DNA of 64,000 bases, taken from assembly GCA_037954235.1 (NCBI GenBank), contig JBBMOA010000001.1, positions 1,229,001 through 1,293,000 on the forward strand, read 5' to 3'. The position numbers and the translations under genes were made by a program. A model generated the notes under the pieces. That model had not been told where the DNA came from, made no database searches, and saw only the letters and a list, made by a program, of their open reading frames with translations. Shown in pieces: positions 1-12,641 of this stretch. The stretch comes from Aulostomus chinensis. Lineage: Eukaryota; Chordata; Actinopteri; Syngnathiformes; Aulostomidae. Numbering within the stretch: position 1 is the first letter of the stretch; the number at the start of each line of letters is the position of its first letter.

Positions 1-271
1 TCCTCCTGGCCCACGTCGGAGCGATGGTTGTGTTTCTTGAGTTATGTCTTGTTTAGTTCACTGCATCCATCACACCGCACACATACACCCCCTGTACACT
101 CATGCACACACTCGCACTCACCACTGACACTACTGATAACCACACTCCACTGTACGTTATGGTTTGCCTTGTGTTGATTTTGCGTTACTAATAATAAATT
201 ATTAGTTGTGTGTCACGTTTAGTCTGCGTCTCCCTCCTTCGATGTCACGATTTCTGAGCCGGGTCGTGACA
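1..271 (+). mobile_element. 3' end of an LTR (probably Ty3/gypsy-like)
   Basis: The window opens inside a unique sequence that has an AATAAA signal at 193-198 and ends with GTCGTGACA at 263-271, immediately before the satellite starts. A poly(A) signal followed by a ...CA terminus matches the R-U5 end of fish LTR retrotransposons. No coding part is visible because the element would lie upstream of the window. The assignment is inferred from the terminus only; a solo LTR is equally possible. Confidence 0.45.
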
Positions 272-3029
272 GAAGCAACTCTCACCACATCACTGTCGCA
301 TTATTTTGAGATTTTAACAACTCTCACTACATCACTGTTGCATCATTTGGAGGATAGTAGCAGCTCTCACTACATGACTGTCAGCATCATTTTAAGGTTT
401 TAAGCAACTCTCACTACATCACTGGAGCATCATTTTGAGGTTCATCGAAACTCTCACTACATCACTGTAGCATCATTTTGAGGACAGTAGCAACTCTCAC
501 CACATCACTTTCGCATCTTTTTGAAATTAGTAGATACTCTCATTCCATCACTGTCAGCATCATTTTGAGTTCATTATTATCATTGAGGTTATTCGAATCT
601 TTCACTGCATTACTGTTAGCATTATTTTGATTTCATTAGCAATTCTGACGACATCTCTGTCGCATTATTTTGAGGTTATTAGCAACTCTTCCTACATCCC
701 TGTAGCATTGTTTTTGAGGTCGTTAGCAACTCTTCCTACATCACTGTAGCATTTTTTGAGGTTATTAGCAAATCTTACGACATCACTCTCAGCATCATTT
801 TGAGATCATTAGTAACTTTAATTACATCACTGTAGCATCATTTTGAGGTTCGTAGCAAATATTACTACAAGACTGTCAGCATCACTTTGAGGTTATTCTA
901 AACTTTCACTACATTACTGTAGCATCATTTTGAGTTCATTAGGAATTCTTACGACATTATTGTAATCATCATATTGAGGTTTTTCGCAACTCTCACAACA
1001 TTACCATCAGCATCATTCTTTAATTCATTAACAATTCTTCCTACATCACTGTAGCATCATTTTGAGTTTATTAGCAATCTTTACGACCTCACTGTAGCAT
1101 CATTTTGAGGTTCGTAGCAACTATTACTACAATAATGTCAGTATTATTTTGAGTTTATTAGCAATTCTTACGACATCACTTTCGCATTATTTTGAGTTTT
1201 TTAGCAACTCTTACTAGATTACCGTCAGCATTATTTTGAGTTCATTTAAAATTCTTCGAACATCACTGTCGCATTATTTTGAGGTTTGTAACAACTCTTC
1301 CTACATCACTGTAGCATCATTTTGAGGATAATAGCAACTCTCACTTCATGACCGTCAGCATCATTTTGAGTTCATTTGCAATTCTTCTGACATCACTGTC
1401 GCATCATTTTGAGTTCATTAGCAATTCTTACGACATCACTGTCGCATCATTTTGAGTTCATTAGCAATTCTTACGACATCACTGTCGCATCATTTTGAGG
1501 TTATTAGCAACTATTACTACATTACTGTCAGCATCACTGAGGTTATTAGCATCTATCACTACGTGACTGTTAGCATCGTTTTGAGTTCAATAGCAATTCT
1601 TACGACATCACTGTCATCATCATTTTTAGGTTACTCGCAGCTCTAACCACATGACTGTCAGCATCACTTTGAGGTTATTCGAAACTTTCACTACATTACT
1701 GTTAGCATCATTTTGAGTTCATTAGCAATTCTTACGACATCACTGTCGCATCATTTTGAGATCATTAGCAATTCTTCTGACATCACTGTCGCATTATTTT
1801 GAGTTTCGTAGCAACTCTTACTACATTACTGTTGCATTATTTTAAGGTTCGTAGCAACTCTTACTACATTACTGTCAGCATCACTTTGAGGTTGTTAAAA
1901 ACACTGACTACATTACTTTAAGCACCAGTGAGTTTATTAGCAACTATCACTACATTACTGTTAGCATCATCTTGAGTTCATGAGCAATTCTGACGACATC
2001 ACTTTCAGCATCATTTTGAGGTTATTACCAATTCTTCTGACATCACTGTCGCATTATTTTGAGGTTGTTAGCAACTCTTACTACATTACTGTTGCATTAT
2101 TTTAAGCAACTCTTTCTAACTGACTGTCAGCATCACTTTGAGGTTGTTCGAAACACTTACTACATTACTTTAAGCATCACTTTTAGTTTATTAGCAACTA
2201 TCACTACATTAATGTTAGCATCATTTTTGATTTCATGAACAATTCTTCCTACATTACTGTCGCATTATTTTGAGGTTATTAGCAGCTCTTACTAACTTAC
2301 TGTTAGCATTATTTTAAGGTTCGTTTTTAACTCTTACTACATGACTGTGAGAATCACTTTGAGGTTGTTAAAAACACTTACTACATTACTTTAAGCTTCA
2401 CTGAGTTTATTAACAACTATCACTACATCACTGTTAGCATCATTTTGAGTTTATTCGCAATTCTTACAACATCACTGTAGCATTATTTTGACGTTATTAG
2501 CAGCTCTTACTACATTACTGTCAGAATCATTTTGAGGTTATTAGCAGCTCTCACTAGATTACTGTTAGCATCATTTTGAGTTTATTCGCAATTCTTACGA
2601 CATCACTGTCGCATTATTTTGAGGTTCGTAGCAACTCTTACTACATGACTGTCAGCATCACTTTGAGGTTGTTCGAAACACTTACTACATTACTGTAAGC
2701 ATCACTGAGTTTATTAGCAACTATCACTACATTACTGTTCGCATCATTTTGAGTTTATTAGCAATTCTTACGACATCACTGTATTATCAATTTGAGGATA
2801 GTTTCAACTTTTCCAAAATTACCGTCAGCATCATTTTGAGTTTATTAGCAATTCTTTCGACATCACTGTCGCATTATTTTGAGATTATTAGCAATTCTTC
2901 CGACATCATTGTCGCATTATTTTGAAGTTCATAGAAACTCTTACTACATGACTGTCAGCATTACTTTGAGGTTATTCAAAACTTTCACAACATTACTTTT
3001 AGCATCATTTTGAGTTCATTAGCAATTCT

Positions 3030-3529
3030 AATGCGGTTCGAGGCCACGCTGGTTCACCGAGCGAGAAGGTGAGCCTTGAAAACGGCATCGGCCGAGCTTC
3101 CCGGGCTTTGGATACCCTGGTGAATTCCCCAAATATGGGAATCTCAACTGCATAATTTCTGACAGTGGGGGACTGCGCCTGCGCTCTCCCCTGTGATCGT
3201 GTGAAAAAACGAAAGAAAGAAAGAAAGGCCGACGACGGCGGCAACAACAACAACGGTGACCGCCTGTCCCGGCCAGTTGGCGGTCTCCTCTTGTGCTGGC
3301 CAGCCTGAGGAGACCGCGGAGGACGTAGCCTCGATGAGCTCCCAGTATCTCTCACACCTTCCAGCCCTAAATGAAGAGGGCAGGGTTTCTGCCACATTTA
3401 GTTGAGGGTCATGGTATCTGACAAGCCCTGGGCTCAGGACAATACATCCACGGCTCGTCTTCGCAGTAAGTGGAATGATACCAGAGAATTCATGCGTGGG
3501 AGGAGATCAACTTGGAAAACCCGGACTCT
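3030..3529 (+). other. ~500-bp GC-rich insertion in the satellite
   Basis: A non-satellite block interrupts the array and is flanked by the 7-bp direct repeat CAATTCT (3,023-3,029 and 3,530-3,536). That repeat could be a target-site duplication but is itself part of the monomer. The block carries a U1 snRNA-like stretch, an AAAGAAAGAAAGAAA run near 3,214-3,228 and unrecognised GC-rich sequence after it. Overlapping minus-strand ORFs across it are low-complexity and match nothing I recognise. It occurs once and is not carried in the higher-order copies. Confidence 0.7.
3112..3193 (+). pseudogene. U1 snRNA 3'-half pseudogene
   Basis: The segment closely follows the 3' half of vertebrate U1 snRNA. 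It has TTCCCCAAATATGGGAA, then CTGCATAATTTCTGACAGTG (the Sm-site region; U1 has AATTTGTGG), then GGGGGACTGCG...CGCTCTCCCCTG, the terminal stem-loop IV. The U1 end CCCCTG falls at 3,188-3,193. Upstream (3,050-3,111) any similarity to the U1 5' half is weak, and the 5' splice-site-recognition end ATACTTACCTG is absent. It therefore cannot be a working U1. It is a truncated retrocopy, a variant pseudogene, or the snRNA-derived part of a SINE-like element. Confidence 0.75.
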
Positions 3530-6500
3530 CAATTCTTACGACATCACTGTCGCATCATTTTGAGATCATTAGCAATTCTTCTTACATCACTGTCGCATTA
3601 TTTTTAGTTTCATAGCAACTCTTACTACATTACTGTGTCATTATTTTAAGGTTTTTAGCAACTCTTAATAAATTACTGTCAGCATCACTTTGAGTTTATT
3701 AGGAACTATCACTACATTACTGTCAGCATCATTCTTGAATTCATTAACAATTCTTCCGGCATCACTGTAGCATCATTTTGAGATCATTAGCAATTCTTAC
3801 TACATCACTGTCACATCATGTTGATATCATTAGCAATTCTTACTACATCACTGTCGCATCATTTTGAGATCATTGGCAATTCTTCTGACATCACTGTCGC
3901 ATTATTTTGAGGTTCGTAGCAACTCTTACTGCATGACTGTCAGCATCACTTTGAGGTTATTCGAAACTTTCACTACATTACAGTTAGCATCATTTTGAGA
4001 TCATTAGCAATTCTTACTACATCACTGTCACATCATGTTGATATCATTAGCAATTCTTACTACATCACTGTCGCATCATTTTGAGATCATTGGCAATTCT
4101 TCTGACATCACTGTCGCATTATTTTGAGGTTCGTAGCAACTCTTACTACATGACTGTCAGCATCACTTTGAGGTAGTTCGAAACACTTACGACATTACTG
4201 TAAGCATCACTGAGTTTATTAGCAACTATCGCTACATTACTGTTAGCATCATTTTGAGTTCATTAGCAATTCTTACTACATGACCGTCACATCATTTTGA
4301 TATCATTAGCAATTCTTACAACATCACTCTAGCATCATTTTGAGATCATTAGCAGCTCTTACTAGATTTCCGTCAGCATCATTTTGAGTTCATTCGCAAT
4401 TCTTCCGACATCGCTGTCGCATGATTTTGAGTTTTGTAGCAACTCTTACTATATGACTGTCAGCATCACTTTGAGGCCATTCGAAACTTTCATTCCATTA
4501 CAGTTAGCATCATTTTGAGTTCATTAGCAATTCTTGCTACATCACTGTCGCATCATTTTGAGACCATTAGCAACTATTACTACATTACTGTCAGCATCAC
4601 TGAGGTTATTAGCATCTATCACCACGTGACTGTTAGCATCGTTTTGAGTTCAATAGCAATTCTTACGACATCACTGTCATCATCATTTTTAGGTTACTCG
4701 CAGCTCTAACCACATGACTGTCAGCATCACTTTGAGGTTATTCGAAACTTTCACTACATTACTGTTGGCATCATTTTGAGTTCATTCGCAATTCTTACGA
4801 CATCACTGTCGCATCATTTTGAGATCATTAGCAATTCTTCTGACATCACTGTCGCATTATTTTGAGTTTCGTAGCAACTCTTACTACATTACTGTTGCAT
4901 TATTTTAAGGTTCGTAGCAACTCTTACTACATTACTGTCAGCATCACTTTGAGGTTGTTAAAAACACTGACTACATTACTTTAAGCACCAGTGAGTTTAT
5001 TAGCAACTATCACTACATTACTGTTAGCATCATCTTGAGTTCATGAGCAATTCTGACGACATCACTTTCAGCATCATTTTGAGGTTATTACCAATTCTTC
5101 TGACATCACTGTCGCATTATTTTGAGGTTGTTAGCAACTCTTACTACATTACTGTTGCATTATTTTAAGCAACTCTTTCTAACTGACTGTCAGCATCACT
5201 TTGAGGTTGTTCGAAACACTTACTACATTACTTTAAGCATCACTTTTAGTTTATAAGCAACTATCACTACATTAATGTTAGCATCATTTTTGATTTCATG
5301 AACAATTCTTCCTACATTACTGTCGCATTATTTTGAGGTTATTAGCAGCTCTTACTAACTTACTGTTAGCATTATTTTAAGGTTCGTTTTTAACTCTTAC
5401 TACATGACTGTGAGAATCACTTTGAGGTTGTTAAAAACACTTACTACATTACTTTAAGCTTCACTGAGTTTATTAACAACTATCACTACATCACTGTTAG
5501 CATCATTTTGAGTTTATTCGCAATTCTTACAACATCACTGTAGCATTATTTTGACGTTATTAGCAGCTCTTACTACATTACTGTCAGAATCATTTTGAGG
5601 TTATTAGCAGCTCTCACTAGATTACTGTTAGCATCATTTTGAGTTCATTCGCAATTCTTACGACATCACTGTCGCATCATTTTGAGATCATTAGCAATTC
5701 TTCTGACATCACTGTCGCATTATTTTTAGTTTCATAGCAACTCTTACTACATTACTGTGTCATTATTTTAAGGTTTTTAGCAACTCTTAATAAATTACTG
5801 TCAGCATCACTTTGAGTTTATTAGGAACTATCACTACATTACTGTCAGCATCATTCTTGAATTCATTAACAATTCTTCCGGCATCACTGTAGCATCATTT
5901 TGAGATCATTAGCAATTCTTACTACATCACTGTCACATCATGTTGATATCATTAGCAATTCTTACTACATCACTGTCGCATCATTTTGAGATCATTGGCA
6001 ATTCTTCTGACATCACTGTCGCATTATTTTGAGGTTCGTAGCAACTCTTACTGCATGACTGTCAGCATCACTTTGAGGTTATTCGAAACTTTCACTACAT
6101 TACAGTTAGCATCATTTTGAGATCATTAGCAATTCTTACTACATCACTGTCACATCATGTTGATATCATTAGCAATTCTTACTACATCACTGTCGCATCA
6201 TTTTGAGATCATTGGCAATTCTTCTGACATCACTGTCGCATTATTTTGAGGTTCGTAGCAACTCTTACTACATGACTGTCAGCATCACTTTGAGGTAGTT
6301 CGAAACACTTACGACATTACTGTAAGCATCACTGAGTTTATTAGCAACTATCGCTACATTACTGTTAGCATCATTTTGAGTTCATTAGCAATTCTTACTA
6401 CATGACCGTCACATCATTTTGATATCATTAGCAATTCTTACAACATCACTCTAGCATCATTTTGAGATCATTAGCAGCTCTTACTAGATTTCCGTCAGCA

Positions 6501-8817
6501 TCATTTTGAGTTCATTCGCAATTCTTCCGACATCGCTGTCGCATGATTTTGAGTTTTGTAGCAACTCTTACTATATGACTGTCAGCATCACTTTGAGGCC
6601 ATTCGAAACTTTCATTCCATTACAGTTAGCATCATTTTGAGTTCATTAGCAATTCTTGCTACATCACTGTCGCATCATTTTGAGACCATTAGCAACTATT
6701 ACTACATTACTGTCAGCATCACTGAGGTTATTAGCATCTATCACCACGTGACTGTTAGCATCGTTTTGAGTTCAATAGCAATTCTTACGACATCACTGTC
6801 ATCATCATTTTTAGGTTACTCGCAGCTCTAACCACATGACTGTCAGCATCACTTTGAGGTTATTCGAAACTTTCACTACATTACTGTTGGCATCATTTTG
6901 AGTTCATTCGCAATTCTTACGACATCACTGTCGCATCATTTTGAGATCATTAGCAATTCTTCTGACATCACTGTCGCATTATTTTGAGTTTCGTAGCAAC
7001 TCTTACTACATTACTGTTGCATTATTTTAAGGTTCGTAGCAACTCTTACTACATTACTGTCAGCATCACTTTGAGGTTGTTAAAAACACTGACTACATTA
7101 CTTTAAGCACCAGTGAGTTTATTAGCAACTATCACTACATTACTGTTAGCATCATCTTGAGTTCATGAGCAATTCTGACGACATCACTTTCAGCATCATT
7201 TTGAGGTTATTACCAATTCTTCTGACATCACTGTCGCATTATTTTGAGGTTGTTAGCAACTCTTACTACATTACTGTTGCATTATTTTAAGCAACTCTTT
7301 CTAACTGACTGTCAGCATCACTTTGAGGTTGTTCGAAACACTTACTACATTACTTTAAGCATCACTTTTAGTTTATAAGCAACTATCACTACATTAATGT
7401 TAGCATCATTTTTGATTTCATGAACAATTCTTCCTACATTACTGTCGCATTATTTTGAGGTTATTAGCAGCTCTTACTAACTTACTGTTAGCATTATTTT
7501 AAGGTTCATTTTTAACTCTTACTACATGACTGTGAGAATCACTTTGAGGTTGTTAAAAACACTTACTACATTACTTTAAGCTTCACTGAGTTTATTAACA
7601 ACTATCACTACATCACTGTTAGCATCATTTTGAGTTTATTCGCAATTCTTACAACATCACTGTAGCATTATTTTGACGTTATTAGCAGCTCTTACTACAT
7701 TACTGTCAGAATCATTTTGAGGTTATTAGCAGCTCTCACTAGATTACTGTTAGCATCATTTTGAGTTCATTCGCAATTCTTACGACATCACTGTCGCATC
7801 ATTTTGAGATCATTAGCAATTCTTCTGACATCACTGTCGCATTATTTTTAGTTTCATAGCAACTCTTACTACATTACTGTGTCATTATTTTAAGGTTTTT
7901 AGCAACTCTTAATAAATTACTGTCAGCATCACTTTGAGTTTATTAGGAACTATCACTAAATTACTGTCAGCATCATTCTTGAATTCATTAACAATTCTTC
8001 CGGCATCACTGTAGCATCATTTTGAGATCATTAGCAATTCTTACTACATCACTGTCACATCATGTTGATATCATTAGCAATTCTTACTACATCACTGTCG
8101 CATCATTTTGAGATCATTGGCAATTCTTCTGACATCACTGTCGCATTATTTTGAGGTTCGTCGCAACTCTTACTGCATGACTGTCAGCATCACTTTGAGG
8201 TTATTCGAAACTTTCACTACATTACAGTTAGCATCATTTTGAGATCATTAGCAATTCTTACTACATCACTGTCACATCATGTTGATATCATTAGCAATTC
8301 TTACTACATCACTGTCGCATCATTTTGAGATCATTAGCAATTCTTACGACATCACTGTCGCATTATTTTGAGGTTCGTAGCAACTCTTACTACATGACTG
8401 TCAGCATCACTTTGAGGTAGTTCGAAACACTTACGACATTACTGTAAGCATCACTGAGTTTATTAGCAACTATCGCTACATTACTGTTAGCATCATTTTG
8501 AGTTCATTAGCAATTCTTACTACATGACCGTCACATCATTTTGATATCATTAGCAATTCTTACAACATCACTCTAGCATCATTTTGAGATCATTAGCAGC
8601 TCTTACTAGATTTCCGTCAGCATCATTTTGAGTTCATTCGCAATTCTTCCGACATCGCTGTCGCATTATTTTGAGTTTTGTAGCAACTCTTACTATATGA
8701 CTGTCAGCATCACTTTGAGGCCATTCGAAACTTTCATTCCATTACAGTTAGCATCATTTTGAGTTCATTAGCAATTCTTGCTACATCACTGTCGCATCAT
8801 TTTGAGACCATTAGCAA
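3530..8817. repeat. 2,122-bp higher-order repeat within the satellite
   Basis: Landmarks recur at exactly 2,122 bp: the string beginning CAATTCTTACGACATCACTG at 3,530, 5,652 and 7,774, and the reading frame starting TTGAGTTCATTAGC at 4,515, 6,637 and 8,759. Two complete copies and about half of a third are nearly identical, with scattered single differences such as GGTTCG versus GGTTCA near 5,385 and 7,507. A related partial copy lies upstream at about 1,452-2,600, offset by 3,060 bp from the first full copy. The near identity points to recent tandem duplication, or possibly an assembly artefact. Confidence 0.9.
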
Positions 8818-9772
8818 TTCTTCCAACATCACTGTCCCATTATTTTGAGGTTCGTAGCAACTCTTACTACATGACTGTCAGCATCACTTTGAGGTAGTTC
8901 GAAACACTTACTACATTACTGTTAGCATCATTTTGAGTTTATTAGCAATTCTTATGACATCAGTGTAGCATCATTTTAACGTTAGTTTTAACTCTTCCTA
9001 CATTACCGTCAGCATCATTTTTAGTTTTTTAGCATCTCTTCCTACATCACTGTAGCATCATTTTGAGTTCATTAGCAACTCTTCCGACATCACTGTCGCA
9101 TTATTTTGAGTTTAGTAGCAACTCTTACTTTATGACTGTCAGCATCATTTTGAGGGAGTTTGAAACTCTTCCTACATTATTGTAAGTATCACTGAGTTTA
9201 TTAGCAACTATCACTACGTTACTGTTAGCATCATTTTGAGTTCATTAGAAATTCTTCTGAAATCACTGTCGCATTATTTTGAGGTTATTAGCAACTCTTA
9301 ATACATTACTGTCCGCATCATTTTTAGGTTACTCGAAACTCTAACCACATGACTGTCAGCATCACTTTGAGGTTATTCGAAACTTTCACTACATTACTGT
9401 TAGCATCATTTTGAGTTCATTAGCAATTCTTACTAGATTACCGTCGCATCATTTTGAGATCATGAGCAATTCTTCCGACATCACAGTCGCATTATTTTGT
9501 GGTTTTTAGCAACTCTTACTACATTACTGTAAGCATCACTGAGTTTATTAGCAACTATCACGACATTACTGTTTGCATCGTTTTGAGTTTATTAGCAATT
9601 CTTACGACATCACTGTCGCATCATTTTGAGATCATTAGCAATTCTTCTGAAATCACTGTCGCATTACTTTGAGGTTCGAAGCAACTCTTACTACATTACT
9701 GTCAGCATCACTTAGTTTATTAGCAACTATCACTACATTACTGTTAGCATAATTTTGAGTTCATTAGCAATG

Positions 9773-9919
9773 TGGGGCTTTGATTGGGAATTGTAAGAAA
9801 AATCACTGAATGAACAACACAAACACAGACTGTGTCTGAAATTCCACACCTGCACCCGACTCAGAATGAAAAACCAGTGTGGAATCAATTGTATCCACTG
9901 TCAATCCTGATTCTGGAGA
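9773..9919. other. Unique sequence after the satellite, no gene seen
   Basis: Non-repetitive DNA linking the satellite end to the 9,920 repeat. I see no ORF or RNA motif that can be supported. Confidence 0.5.
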
Positions 9920-10264
9920 AATTTCTTTGTGTGTTTTGATGGACGCGAGCCAAGCAGAAATTTCCCACAATGCAATAGGGCGGCGTTTGGTCAGTGTTGA
10001 GCAGGCGTCAGTCTGACAATGATGTCATATTATTGTGTCATCACCTGACCAGACCCAAAAGTAGGCTCAGGTATCAGTTTCTTCTCAATGCTAACGTCTG
10101 CTAGCTTAGTCTGCTACTTTGATGGCTCTGCCTGCTCAAAGGTCCAGACCCCTGGATGTGGTGGTTCCTACCTGAACGTAGATTCTGTCAGCTCATGTTG
10201 TTAAATCAGCTCACCAGGAACACCAGTAGATTTCAATGGACTGACAATGAGTCTCATTGAATGG
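9920..10264 (+). repeat. Third copy of the tRNA-duplication flank
   Basis: This block, from AAATTTCTTTGTGTG to GAGTCTCATTGAATGG, recurs almost unchanged at about 53,214-53,558 (plus) and 57,741-58,087 (minus). In those copies it directly follows a tRNA-His gene. Here the tRNA is absent. The copy contains no coding signal and stops where the other two continue into AAACATGTC. Confidence 0.9.
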
Positions 10265-11326
10265 GTGTCTCGTCCAACGAGAAACAATCAGTCTCAGGTT
10301 GAAGCTCATCAATGAGGTCTTGTGGATCAGTGGCTTGCATGAATGAATGAGTTGGAAGACTTCTTGGAAATTAAAGAGGATTTAATACAATTAAGAAAAC
10401 CCTTAAGACAGAGTGATAATTCCAGCAGAGTAATTAAGGCCCATATTGAGTAGCAGGTATGAATTAGCCTGGATTTATCTGAGCTTCAAGTAGACGGCCA
10501 AGAGGCAGGTGGAAAGGTGTGTAGGATGAACGATAGTGACCTCCAACCAAATGAAGAGGACTGAGTGGAGGCTGACCAGCTCTACAGAGTCAGGCGGAGT
10601 TTGGCAGCGAGACAGGAGTCCAGGCCTGAATCGGTGAAAACCAACGTAACCGGCTTACGTTCTCAGCTGGATTCTCCCATCGATGTACGACGCCTCTCCA
10701 ACGAACTGGTGGGAGGACGGCCTCCAAAGCCTCCACCTCGTCGACCGTGGCTCCCGCTGAGATTCGCTCGATGAAGAAGGGAAGCGCGTTGATTGGCTAC
10801 CCTCTGGTCTCAGGCTGCTGGCTGCCTGGACTAAGCTGCTCTTCTCCGACACAAAGGTGGCTTCTCTCTCTTCAAGGCTCACAGGAGGTCAAGAGTGTAG
10901 CGACCGTGAGCCGAGATCGATGATGAATTACAAAAATAGAAAATCAAAAAATAAATTAGAGGAATAGAAAACAAAAGGGGGAGGAGCCGGACCAGCTGCT
11001 CTAGGAGCTCACACACAAAGGGCAAAAACAAGAAGCACTGAAGAGAGCGCCAGCAGTGGATGGTGCCACCACTGTTACAGTAAACTGGTCCGCCTCAGAG
11101 CAGTGACCTTTGACCTGTGAGGGGTTGTTGGCCAATCAGCACACTTTGCTGTCTTCAGTCCTTCTCAGATATCAACAAATGAAGCTGGTTGAACAGACAG
11201 CAATCATCATCACTCAGAGACATCACCTAGAGAGGAAGACTGCTCAGAGTTCTGACAATGACAGTGAAGAGGCAAGGAGAGCTGGACAACCACAGACAGT
11301 GAAACATTCGGAACATCATGTTGATA

Positions 11327-11330
<4 letters not shown>
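10265..11330. other. Intergenic DNA, no gene recognised
   Basis: Contains short overlapping ORFs on both strands at 10,565-10,882 in a CpG-bearing stretch (TCGATGTACGACG, CGTCGACCG). The encoded peptides are arginine/proline-rich and match no family I know. A decayed transposon piece is possible but unsupported. Confidence 0.4.

Positions 11331-11383
<53 letters not shown>
11331..11383. repeat. (GT)n microsatellite
   Basis: Uninterrupted GT dinucleotide run of about 53 bp. ORFs through it on both strands are artefacts of the repeat. Confidence 0.98.
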
Positions 11384-11384
<1 letters not shown>

Positions 11385-11620
11385 AGAATCGGAATCAGAA
11401 TCTTTTATTTTCGTTGTAGGGGGGGGGGTACAGTGACAATAGTTAGAGCGCTCTTCCAGAGCCACCGTGCACCACAGAATGCAGATACAAAGAAAAGATA
11501 GAAAAGATAAAAGCAAGATAAAAGACACTGTTAGAACAGAAAGATCCATCAACCCACCAACCAGAGGTGTGTCTGGTACAGATGTGGAATTATTGGCTCA
11601 CACAATGTTGAGGACACTGG

Positions 11621-11703
11621 AAGAAGACAAACGAAAAAGGCTGGTGTGATCCAGACCTTCATCAAAAATGGTCCTGGAGAACTGTTCAATGTGTCAGGAC
11701 TTC
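11621..11703 (+). repeat. 83-bp direct repeat, copy 1 (copy 2 at 12,485-12,567)
   Basis: The stretch AAGAAGACAAACGAAAAAGG...GTGTCAGGACTTC occurs again 864 bp downstream with about one mismatch. In copy 2 it is preceded by a 20-bp head of the tRNA-headed SINE-like repeat (GGCGGCACGGTGGTGCA at about 12,468-12,484); in copy 1 it is followed by the inverted body of that same repeat. Confidence 0.85.
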
Positions 11704-11840
11704 TGTCCATTGTCTTCTGCTGATCCTGTTCAGGGTCATGAGGGGGTGGAGCCTATCCCATCAGCTTTTGGGCGACAGGCCGTGTTCACCCTGGACAGGT
11801 CACCAGTCCATCACAGGGCCAACACATCCACAGACAAACA
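11704..11840 (-). mobile_element. Fragment of tRNA-headed SINE-like repeat (reverse)
   Basis: Includes GGGTCATGAGGGGGTGGAGC, TTCACCCTGGACAGGTCACC and CCATCACAGGGCCAACACAT. These are the reverse complement of the body of the fuller copy at 59,812-60,180. The head and middle are missing. ORFs across it are meaningless. Confidence 0.8.
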
Positions 11841-12484
11841 TTCCAAGCCAGACTCAGGAGGATCTCTCCACCCTACAGATGTAAAGGAACCATCAAAGAT
11901 GGCAGTTGGAGTTCTGTGGATCTGTACTGGATTCCTCGTCCTCACGGACCAGAAGTCTGTCTGAAATACTGCACTGATTGATGATCTTTTCATGAATCTG
12001 GAAAAGCTTCTAAAATGAAAGGAAAACAATCCTATCTTCTTCATGTCTCAAGCCAAATCAAACCAAGAGTTCTTTTATCATATTTTTTTAACCGGACGTC
12101 TGCTTTGACTGGTTGGTTGTTGAAAGAGAGCAGGACAGGACAGACAGCAGAAGACAAATATAGAGAAGGAAAGACAAAAGACAGAGAGAAAGGAGGGAGA
12201 GAATGACAAAAAGATGGGAACAAGATGAGGGTGAAAGACAAGCAGAGAGAAAGACAGAGGGACAGGGGGATGGAAGACAGACACACAACCAACAACAGCA
12301 GCAGCAGCAATAATAGTAAACTAGCTGCCAATGATAACGTCTCCTGGTCGCTGAAGCAATCAACTTCATAATAGGAGGACTGAAGAGCCAGGAAATAAAA
12401 TATTAGCACAATACTGATGTGAATGTTCGTGCAATACTGAGAACACTGATATGTAGACGACTAGTAGGGGCGGCACGGTGGTGC

Positions 12485-12567
12485 AAGAAGACAAACAAAA
12501 AAGGCTGGTGTGATCCAGACCTTCATCAAAAATGGTCCTGGAGAACTGTTCAATGTGTCAGGACTTC
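12485..12567 (+). repeat. 83-bp direct repeat, copy 2
   Basis: Near-identical partner of 11,621-11,703. It sits directly after a truncated SINE-like head, so the two fragments may have moved or duplicated together. Confidence 0.85.
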
Positions 12568-12641
12568 AGAAGCTCCAATCCTCTCTAAGGTCCAGTGAGA
12601 GTGGAAGAGATTATAAATGAGAGAAGCAGGGCCCTCCCTCA

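Larger units (their letters stand above)
272..9772. repeat. AT-rich satellite array, ~42-bp monomer
   Basis: About 9.5 kb of degenerate tandem repeat. A typical monomer reads roughly ATTAGCAATTCTTACGACAT followed by CACTGTCGCATCATTTTGAG; adjacent ATTAGC landmarks at 1,418 and 1,460 give a 42-bp step. Monomers fall into subtypes (CAATTCTTACGAC, AACTCTTACTAC, AAACTTTCACTAC) whose order is repeated at a larger scale. Small ORFs inside it, such as the 64-codon one seen three times, are by-products of the repeat. The array ends abruptly at about 9,772 where unique sequence begins. No gene is present apart from the insert at 3,030-3,529. Confidence 0.95.

Noticed and set aside
3005..3397. 130- and 83-codon minus-strand ORFs over the U1-like insert
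   Set aside because: They lack domains and overlap a clear snRNA-like sequence on the plus strand; GC-rich composition explains the open frames.
1452..6831. Three near-identical 64-codon ORFs
   Set aside because: They are copies of the same satellite segment, use a TTG start, and have no initiation context or domain.
272..9772. Possible CRISPR array
   Set aside because: The 42-bp units are contiguous and diverged, with no unique spacers or cas genes, and the DNA is vertebrate.
10565..10882. Two overlapping ORFs in a CpG-bearing stretch
   Set aside because: No recognised domain, opposite strands over the same DNA, and no splice or promoter context.
11110..11552. ORFs spanning the GT repeat
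   Set aside because: The Cys-Val or His-Thr runs come from the dinucleotide repeat. The same applies to similar ORFs at 24,705-25,166, 26,461-26,694, 29,955-30,155, 38,031-38,309, 51,081-51,392 and 59,423-59,713.
12041..12409. Minus-strand Leu/Ser/Cys-rich ORFs
   Set aside because: They come from a GA-rich stretch (AGACAGAGAGAAAG); low complexity and overlapping frames.
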